Source: Brugia malayi
Lineage: Eukaryota; Nematoda; Chromadorea; Rhabditida; Onchocercidae
Length of the DNA stretch: 64,000 nt
Direction of reading: 5' to 3'
Assembly (NCBI RefSeq): GCF_000002995.4
Contig: NW_025062478.1
Span: forward strand, 496,001-560,000
Shown here: positions 49,830 to 64,000 of the stretch, piece after piece
Layout: every line of letters begins with the position of its first letter
Numbering within the stretch: the stretch's first letter is position 1
The notes under the pieces: model-generated
What the model was told of the DNA's origin: nothing
Database searches by the model: none
The model's input: the letters and a program-made list of their open reading frames with translations, nothing else
Translations under genes and position numbers: made by a program

Positions 49830-51420
49830 ACTTTGAAAATGATATCTTGATGTTAGATATTGCAGCTTCTTGCTGATGTTATTGCTAGCAGTGCAATAAA
49901 TAATGAAATGATTTCTCTTTGGAATAAGTAACAATTTCGTCTTTTTTTTTTTTTCAATTCATTTCAATTTTTGCATTTTAAATTTATTTTGCAAAATTTT
50001 AATTCATATAATAGATGCAATTAATTAATAAAATATAACTTATGAATAATTCTGATTTAGATGGGTATTTTATGAAGTGATTTATCTCAAAAATGTATTT
50101 TATTCTCTATGAATTATATTTAATCATTTATGATATAAGTTTAAAATTCTTTTTTTTTCTTTTTTTAGAGAAGAAACTTAAAGAATAAAAAAAATAAATA
50201 AATAAAATATAAATAGACGAAGAAGATTAGATTGTTTGTGAAATAATTGAATGATAGGAAATGCTTTTATTTTACAAAATAATTTAAAAAAAAAAAACAA
50301 AAAAAAAGCTAATTTTTCATTATTGTTAATTTCTTTTATATTCTTTTTTTTTCTTAAAAAAAAAGAAAGCAATTATTGTATTTAATTATCTACGCTCATA
50401 AAATTTTAATATCAAGCATTTAATTGAAAATTTTCAATAAAAAGTCTTTTTTCTTTAAAAAAAAAACGAAAAGAAAAACAAATTTAGAAATATATTTGAA
50501 AAAAAAATATTAGTTGCTTATGGGATTGTTAAATATCATTAGTTTATTTACTTAACTGATTGCTGTTATTCACAACATTGTCTAATATATCACATCCTCT
50601 CTTATTCCATCATTTCCTGATTTTTTTATTTTTATTTTTTACTTTTTATTTCAGTTATTTACTATCATTTTTTTTTTTTTAAATAACTTTTTTATTGAGA
50701 TTTCAAAGCTAAATTCTTATATGAATTATGTGAATTTAAAGAGTTTTTTTTTTAATTGTAGTATATTGAAAATAATTGAAAGATAATAATTATCATTTCA
50801 ACCTTTATTTTATACAAATTTGATATAACTTTTTGAACAATTTCATCATTGATGAAATTGAAATATTTATTGGACTAAAAAAAAAAAATTTTGCAAATGC
50901 TAACTTGTTAAGGAAGAAAATAGAAAGACAAATTATTGCCTTCACATTTTCATCTTTTTTTTTTTATCACTCTTGAGAATATCAACTGATAGATCGTATT
51001 TAAAATGCGCTTTTCTTTCAAATGATAGCTATTTTATTCTTTTATATTCTCTTATTTTGTCTACTACAAATTAATGTATCTACTTTTTTTTTTCTTTTTT
51101 TTTTGAGAAATATAATATAGGTACTTAATTTGAAACAAACAAAATGTTCAATAACCGAAATGACATATAATTGTTGAAGCTATAAAGCATTCATTTGAGA
51201 ATTTTAAATTCAATTTCACTTTTATCTATTACTTTTCCTAAATATTTATGTAATTTATTATTGTCACTATTCAGTCTAATAAATTTCACTTCTTTTTTTT
51301 TTTTTTTTTTTTTATCAATAATATCTGCGATTATTTCTAATTATCATATCCTTTTAACAATAATATTGAAAAGCGAATGGTAACAATGAATTTATAATTC
51401 AGCTCTAAATAAAGATTAAC

Positions 51421-51455
<35 letters not shown>
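51421..51455. repeat. (CT)n microsatellite
   Basis: About 15 CT units. The left-arm counterpart (45202-45220) is a shorter GA run. It sits at the edge of the segment missing from the left arm, so slippage or microhomology at this tract may mark the indel breakpoint. Confidence 0.9.
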
Positions 51456-51456
<1 letters not shown>

Positions 51457-53318
51457 TCCTTTGTATAAATTAAAAATTGCAGATTAATTATCATACATTT
51501 TGAGTTATATTAAAGCAACATCATTTCTTTACTTTATCAGTTTCCCATAGAAAAAAGAATTATTATTGTTCAGTATTCATTAATAATATCGAAAGTGCTT
51601 TCTAATAGATTTAATATTTTCCAAAATTTTTTTTATCAAAAATTGCTATCTGAATATTACTATCATCCTCCAATTTTCTCCTTCCCAGAAAAAGAAGAAA
51701 AAGTTATTCAAATAGCTGTATTTCATGTTCAACAAGATTTTTGCTTTAATCTTAATCAAATATAATTTCAGCTTCCTCTTCATAATTTCTCATAATATGC
51801 TAATAGCTTCCGAATAAATCAAATTTATTTTAGTAAACAATGTTATCATTTCATCCATTTATCATCTATTATCAGTTATCATATTCATTTCATTACATTA
51901 TTTATACATTTATTTATTTATTTAAATAATTTCAACATTGTTATATGAAATTTTTATTTTTTTAAAATTTCAGGAATATTTCTATATCGACAAATCGTCA
52001 CAATTTCATCTTCTTTCCACTGTTTCATTACTTTATTTTACTATCACATTTGGAAGTAATTTTGGAGCAATTCAATATTTTTAATCTTCAACAAATATGT
52101 CCACATTGAATGCTTATCGATTGTAAGTTTTAAATAAATTATAGATTGAAAGAAGAAAAATGAAGGGCAATTAAAAATTTTTAAAAATTTCAGATATCAG
52201 AATTTCAGATAAAAAAATTCCGAAAATTAAAAAAATAATTTATACAAAATTACATTTGTAAATTTACACTGAGATCTCTTTATTGCATGTTGCATTGTTA
52301 ATGTATGCCACATAACTCTGAGATATTACAGTTTATGATGACATTTTGATGGCATTTAAATTCAGTTCCAGTTGAATGTTGGTGTAAAATATGTATCTAA
52401 ATTTTAATATTGTAAATTTCTACTTTGAAATGTTAACATTTTTATACTTAACACTTCTTGTTAGATATTCGGTTTGAATGAAAATGTAGAAAGAAGAAAA
52501 AAAATTGAAAAACATGAAAGTATATTCTTTAATAATAAATAAATGATATATATACACATTTTTTTTTTTTTTTTTGAAATTGGTATTTTGATTTTTTTTT
52601 CTCTCCATTACTACTTTTATTTATTAAACTTATTCAAGGATGAAATAATTTGAGAAGTTTAAGTTCAAATGAATGGACAGATGCTGTTTTCTATTGTAAA
52701 ATGTGTCCTTGACACTATGCATTTTATTTTACATTATGCATTCCCTTTAATTTCCACATTCTGTTTTTTTTTTTTTCAAAATTAACTTTCTATTGTCTAT
52801 CGGTAGGCATTAGAGTTGTGGATAATGTTGGAATGAAGAGAATTCGTTGACATTTTGTGAGAATTAGATTCTGATGTCACTTCCATCTGTTCTAATTGTT
52901 TTTTTATGAGTGATTAGATTTGTTAAATTTATTCTTCAATTTTTATTTCTAGATAGTGTTTATCTTAGTTTGATTTGTCTTTGGAGCAAATGTATAATAA
53001 ACAAACCCCCTTTCCTTCTTTCTATTATTGAATTCTCTAGGGAGAAAATTGTTGGGCAGGCATGAACAGTTTTGTCCTAGGCTTATTTGCTTTCACTAAA
53101 TTGATTGCCTTAAACATTGGCATTCCAAACATTCATTGATTCACTTACATCCATCGTGCTTTTCCTTTTTCTCTCTCTCTCTCTTTTGACCACAAGTTTG
53201 GTTTTTTGATTAAACCAGCAACATTTATATGCATCTTATATTTATGTGCAACATTCTATATGATATTTCGATCTCCCAGGTGCGACTTCTTCAGTTTTAT
53301 TATTTTTTTCTTCCATTA

Positions 53319-53768
53319 CTTTTACTCCATTAGGCATATTCTTTGAGTTTAGTGTAGGTGAAAAAAGTGGGAATAGAGACATTTGCGGTGGAAGTATGAA
53401 TACTTTAGCTGATGCGAAAAGGAGAAGGATGAAGGGTTACTGTGCGTATTTTTCATCTGTCACCAACAAAATGACATACTCGTTTCGATTTTTTTCCATT
53501 TCTCTGTCACACACATACCTAACAAACATTTTAAGTGATGTCGTGTGTCTACCTCTTTAATAGGTTTTCTCATTCACTTTACGCATTGATTGCATCATCT
53601 CCTTTTGTTGAGGTATCCATGACCACAGATTTTATAAATAGCGACGTTTTTGAACATTTTTCACCTTCTTTACAATTTGAAAAATATCTTCAAAGATTTA
53701 AAAAAAAAAATTTTTTTTTTTAATTTGGTTATGATATTTTTAGGAAAAAAATAGAGGATATCGGCAGA
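53319..53768 (+). promoter_or_regulatory. klc proximal upstream region
   Basis: Unique sequence between the right arm and the first coding exon. A strong acceptor (gatatttttag then GAAAAAAATAG) at 53743 precedes the chosen start by 25 nt, so the message is either trans-spliced to a leader here or joined to an unseen 5' exon. A 61-codon open stretch at 53397-53560 has no donor in the right phase and is not called. Confidence 0.45.
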
Positions 53769-59267
<5,499 letters not shown>

Positions 59268-62200
59268 TATTGAGAAAAAAGAAAAAAAATTCTTAATCAT
59301 TACCTGGATCTTCTTTTCCTTCGGTTTGTATTGCTAAATGCTAATTTGTTGTTTCGTTTTTTTCGTCATTTTTTGTGAATTTTTATTTTTTATTATTTAC
59401 TACTTTTTTTTTTTGTGGTGGTTATTTGCTTTTTATGGATTTTGATGGAAAAATTGCAGTAATATAGAGCTGGCTTATTTCAAATACTACAGCATTGTTC
59501 ATTTTTGTACCCAAGTTTTAAACTTTGATTTCTCTAAAAAAGTGTTTTTTCTTTTTAGTTCTTTTTAGCTTAACTATTTTTCCTTTTCTCATGCCATTAC
59601 TTTCATTTCACTACTTTAGAATTTCAATAGTATTAAAGTTGCATCCACTATTTTCACTATTTCTTTAGTTGATTTTCGTAAGTCCCAATTTCGTCGCTGA
59701 TTTTATTAGGCTTTTTATAAAAATGTAAATGAATGTATGCCGATTTGTTTTTATGTATATTTTCAATTTCTCTGAAGTGTGATATTCCTATGTTTGTAGA
59801 GAAATCTGAAGTTGATATTCCTTTATTTGTAGGGAATTTTGTAATGCTCATAAGATATTTAATTACAGTACGAAGAATTTAAATGATTCATTTTTGCCAA
59901 TTTGGCTTCTGTATAAAATTTTAGAGAACTGTGGTTTAACTGTTCTATTTATACGATATATTGCTAAATCTTTTACATAGCTCACAGTTGTCCCCTTTGA
60001 CCTTTGATGTTGCTACCATCTTATCTGCTAAGTCGGGTATAATCTAAGTTACCATATTCGGAAGAAATGATTTTGGGGAAAAGTTCATATTGAGAGATTT
60101 GGAAAATTGGATGAATGAATCGGAAAAAAAAAAAAAAAAACCTGTCAATTAGACTTCCAACTGTGAGCTATTTTGCAATCAGAGATAAATAAAACAGAAT
60201 GATGAAACGGATGTTTTGGCTTAAGAATGACAAATGTTATGGAGTTTTGATTTCCTCTGTATTTTTGAAAAAAGACTTTATGGATAGAAATTTTTGAATT
60301 TTCGAAACCAATGAAATACTGAAAAGGGAATTTTTCAGTTTTTGGCAGAGCGTGGAAAGTGAATTGGGGGTGAATTCAAATAATGGCCGTTGGATTTTCC
60401 TTTCCTACGGTATAACAATACTGTGGTTAGTTCAGTGATATTTGGTGTTGCATGTAATATAGTATTCCTGCATTTGCGCTAAAAAAAAAGTCCGCCTCAA
60501 ATTGATTGCAGATTTATAAAATTAATAGTTATTTGTACGCCGTAACTTGAGTTTCTTTTTTTGAGGAATTAAGATTCTTTTTTTTTTGAAGAAATTTATT
60601 TTTGGATTTGAATCCATTTTATATTTCTTGATTCTTTTATTCCTTTTTTTTTTTTTTTTTTTTTTTTTTCAACGTTGATAGCCATATTTTGAGCGCAAAA
60701 AAGCTTGTAGCATTGATTTGTAATATAAGTAGATTGTCCTTTCTTTTCTTTTCTTTTTTGATTTGGAGATCAATTAACTATTGATTTCATTACTTTCTTC
60801 TATAAAAAGGCATCTGATTGTCCAATATTTTGTTTTTAATGAAGTATATATTTTCTTAGTTAAATTTGTAGAAATTTTAAATTTGCTTCATTGTCATTAT
60901 TATGCTTGCCGATTTGTCGAAATATGAACAAGGAAGATGTTTTTGGATGTTATTTATAATATTTATATGAAAAGAAATTCCATGTTTTAAAAGATAGTTT
61001 CAAAATTATTCAATCATTGAAATATGATGAAGTTGATTTAATCTCTTTACTAAATTATTATTCTTTCATTTTTCATTCTTTGCATATACCGTGTTGAAAT
61101 AAGGTATATATTTTAATTTAATTTAATTTAACTTAATTTTTAACTTAGCTGCAAAAAAAAAAGCTATAGATATAGAGTGCATATTATATTATACGTCAAT
61201 TTCTTATTAGCTTATTGCTTAAAACTTTTACCGTTATCATTTTTTTCAGAAATTGTTAATCATTTCAATCGTTCTGTAATTACATTTTTACAGCAGTTCA
61301 GCAAGCTGTAAATATTACTTTCTCTTTCTTTCAGAACAAATCTTTATTTTTGACCATTAATTTCTAATCGTTTAATAATCTCGAATTTTTTCCAATAGTT
61401 TCCATTTGATTATTGCTAAATTATTTATCTAATCGATTATACAAGATTTTTCTAGATGTTTGAAAGTTTTTCCCTAAAGTTGTATGTTCCGAATTATGGA
61501 CTAAAAAAGATGAAATTTATTCTTATTTTGCTTACTGCTATTTGCCATCTTTTTCTATGATAGTGCTTTTCAACATGGTTGAACATATTTTAATGTTTCA
61601 TTGGTATTATAAATTTCAGTAAAAGAGGTAATGAAGCTAAGTAATTTAAGTGACTGATAAATAAGCATCACAATTAGGATTTTTACCTTTATGTAGAAAT
61701 AAAGATAAACTTAAATAGATTAATATAGGTCTCGTTTAAAACGTACACTAAAATAGTAGCTTTTAATTTTGTATTACTTTAGAAAAGATTCAAGCCTTGT
61801 CATTAAGCCTTTATAATTGAATTTGTTTAATATAGTTTTTGTATTTACGAAAATTTAGTCTTTTAATTTTAAATGAGTATAAAAAGTCTCAAATGCGCGT
61901 CCTTTATAGAAAGATGCATGTGAGTATTTGGAACCGTAATGTAATCATTATTTTACTAGTACACTTCTTAGCATACATCAAGCTTTATCAGAAATTATTC
62001 TAGCTTTTTCGGTATTTAATTATCTCTAGAAATTTATTTTATTTTTTTTTTTTTGCTGAATACGATATTCCCGTAAAAGAAAGAGATCATATCATAGATG
62101 TGCTATTTTATTTCTTTTGGTCTTCGCCACAACGGTCCACAGCGTTACATGGTGCCTTAAATGCTGATTGATTCCAATAATGTATTCCAAATCGGGGTCT

Positions 62201-64000
62201 CATATAATTTCAACATTCTTTCATTTCTGCATAGGCTTTTTTTCATGTTCATAACAATTATTGTAATTTTAATATAACTATAAGGTTTCTTTTCTAATTT
62301 TCTAATCTTTCAAATCCAACTTTCTGTTCTTATATGATCTTTTGCATCCTTTTCTCTTTATAATGAATAATAATAATAATAATTGATAGTAATAAATAAC
62401 AATAATTATAAATCTATTCTTCTTGGAAATCTTATTTTTATATATCGCCTAGTAGACTCATTTTTCATCTTCAAATGACTGTAAAATAAAGTAAAGTTCC
62501 TTGCTCTATTCTTGGAATTTAGAGAAATCATTAAAGCAATGAAGTTTTTTCAATTTCTTCAAAAATTTCAGTAGGAAGTCCAAGTTTACAAGAATTGATA
62601 AAAAATTTAGATATCATAAAAGTTGTTACTGGTTTTCTTTTTATTCCGGTGGATGTTAGAAGTTGTATATTGTCTTAACCATCACTCTTTCCTCTTATAT
62701 TTTTCTGTCAATGAAAAATACGTATGCAGAATACCTCGATTATGAATATATTACGTAGGGGTCGTTGATGCCAAGACCTCAACGATTGTTTTTTTTTTTT
62801 TTTTTTGAATATTTTAACTAAAATAGCTTACTACAAAAGTTTGCATTGTTGCAAGCCTGAAACTTCATCTTTTGAAATAGTTCCTCAAATTTAATTTTTC
62901 AATTTAAATTTTGTAATATGCAATTCGCTGCTAAAGTAAACAATATCAAAAAATATTTAAGTGTCTTAAATGAAACCAAATGACTATAATAAGCAGTGTG
63001 GAACTCTTCTAAATTGGTTTTTCTTCAGAATTTTTTTTTCTAAAAAAACTCTGCTTTTTAGACTTGTTTTTGTTCCCTATAAAGGCCTGCAGAATGCAAC
63101 AAATTTCTCCTTCTGTTATGTGTTCGTTTTAAAAACTATTTGGTCGTTTTTGCCTTCAGTTAAATGTTTTGATAGCAACCGTTATCTGAAATAAAATTCC
63201 AGAACGCTTGAAGCTAGAAAAGAAAAAACTCGCTATTTGTGATTATACTACGATAAAAAAGCATCTAATTATTTAGATGAAAGCGTGTGAAGAATCTAGC
63301 TTAAAAAAAAAGCTTCAGCTTCCCCTAAGTTTAACTTCCTTTATGTAGTGAAATTACTGCTTTACTTGTAGCATTAAATTTCAAACTCGAACCTATGATC
63401 CCTAAGTTGCTATTGAAGTGCTGTCATCTATTGTAACTATTGTAACAGTGTCTTCTTCAGATTGTTTTATAGTGCTTTGCAGATTGTGTCTCCCAACGAA
63501 TGCCTGAAATAATCTTCTACAACTAATTTATTCATGATAAATCAAACAAAGTGCGTTTTAATGAAATATTTGAAAAATTTCGACATGAAAGGTATTTACT
63601 TGCTATACTTCAAGAACTGCCAACATTTCGAATTGATACTAAACTATTTAAATCGATTGTTCCACCACTACAGTACTCTTATTACTTTTTAGTACAGCTG
63701 CAACTAATTAAGCTTGCTGGATTTTGAAAAAATGGCTCTAAAGCCTTTAAATGTTGGCAAATGCAATTTTAATGCTTTCCATTACTTTCGTTTCCCTTTG
63801 TTGTTGTTTTGTGATAAAGCAGTCTTACTTGTCTTAAAATACTCGAAATGCAATTTCATTTAAAAAAGTCACTTTCATCGTTCTAGGGGTAATATAATCT
63901 TTTGTTACCATAACTCCAGCTATCGTTTTTGGATTACAGTATTACTAACATATAACAATGGCATGGATGTAATATCGATAACAATAGAAAGACAAACAAA
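59268..64000. other. klc 3' flank, no gene seen
   Basis: T-rich plus strand, consistent with a 3' UTR at its start; an AATAAA at 60188-60193 is one possible poly(A) signal. Poly-T runs occur at 60640-60669 and 62789-62806. I checked both strands for exons with consistent phase or family motifs and found none. A minus-strand stretch near 62120-62180 is less AT-rich with an acceptor-like edge, but it gives only about a dozen codons. Confidence 0.5.

Larger units (their letters stand above)
48662..53318. repeat. Giant inverted repeat, right arm
   Basis: About 4.66 kb, with its outer end only about 450 bp before the first klc coding exon. It contains about 1.26 kb (51458-52718) absent from the left arm; either the left copy lost it or the right copy gained it. 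Because this arm runs straight into the klc upstream region, it is probably the original location and the left arm the copy. Confidence 0.95.

Noticed and set aside
44579..53318. Inverted repeat as a complete DNA transposon with long terminal inverted repeats
   Set aside because: No transposase frame in the spacer or arms, no clear target-site duplication at the outer ends, and one arm merges into klc flank; segmental inverted duplication fits better.
53397..53560. Open stretch upstream of klc starting MNTLADAKRRRMKG
   Set aside because: No donor in the phase needed by the next exon, and the protein has no resemblance to kinesin light chain N-termini; probably chance.
62110..62180. Less AT-rich minus-strand stretch with an acceptor-like edge (APCNAVDRCGEDQ)
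   Set aside because: Only about 14 codons before a stop and no partner exons found.

Overview
The window looks like nuclear DNA of a parasitic nematode, most likely a filarial worm. It is very AT-rich (by eye well over 70% A+T). Genes are broken into many short exons with GT-AG introns, and two long genes are clear one-to-one homologues of Caenorhabditis genes (unc-41 and klc-2, both on chromosome V in C. elegans). No bacterial operons, CRISPR arrays or ribosome-binding sites were seen. I rebuilt exon models by hand from splice signals, reading-frame phase and protein similarity; the three main models keep phase throughout.

Layout. 1-2.5 kb: 3' flank with one weak small ORF. 2.57-21.22 kb, minus strand: unc-41/stonin, 30 exons, 1,682 codons, an endocytic clathrin-adaptor protein. 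Its introns carry a 27-bp minisatellite, a TGCATG cluster and one probable GC-AG intron. 21.2-26.1 kb: divergent intergenic region. 26.14-30.65 kb, plus strand: an F-box/leucine-rich-repeat gene, 14 exons, with a GC-AG intron holding a perfect 45-nt hairpin and another intron holding a complete solo LTR with a 5-bp target-site duplication. 31-34.4 kb: decayed retroelement sequence, including a broken BEL/Pao-type reverse transcriptase. 34.7-44.6 kb: a repeat-built region with an approximately 340-bp satellite-like family in both orientations, a fold-back duplication, three copies of one small first exon (only one copy keeps a second exon), a tRNA-like Pol III unit, and a candidate small gene at 35.8-37.0 kb.

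44.58-53.32 kb: a very large inverted repeat. Arms of about 3.4 and 4.66 kb flank a 0.68-kb unique spacer, and the right arm carries about 1.26 kb that the left lacks. The right arm ends about 450 bp before the first coding exon of the next gene. 53.77-59.27 kb, plus strand: kinesin light chain (klc-2 type), 13 coding exons, 591 aa. 59.3-64 kb: T-rich 3' flank with no supportable gene.

UNC-41 (endocytosis of synaptic vesicle proteins) and kinesin light chain (cargo adaptor of kinesin-1) both serve axonal and synaptic traffic, but nothing here shows they are co-regulated. The strongest points for a second look are the giant inverted repeat upstream of klc, the triplicated MEDQEI first exon inside a fold-back, the two GC-AG introns, and the intronic hairpin.
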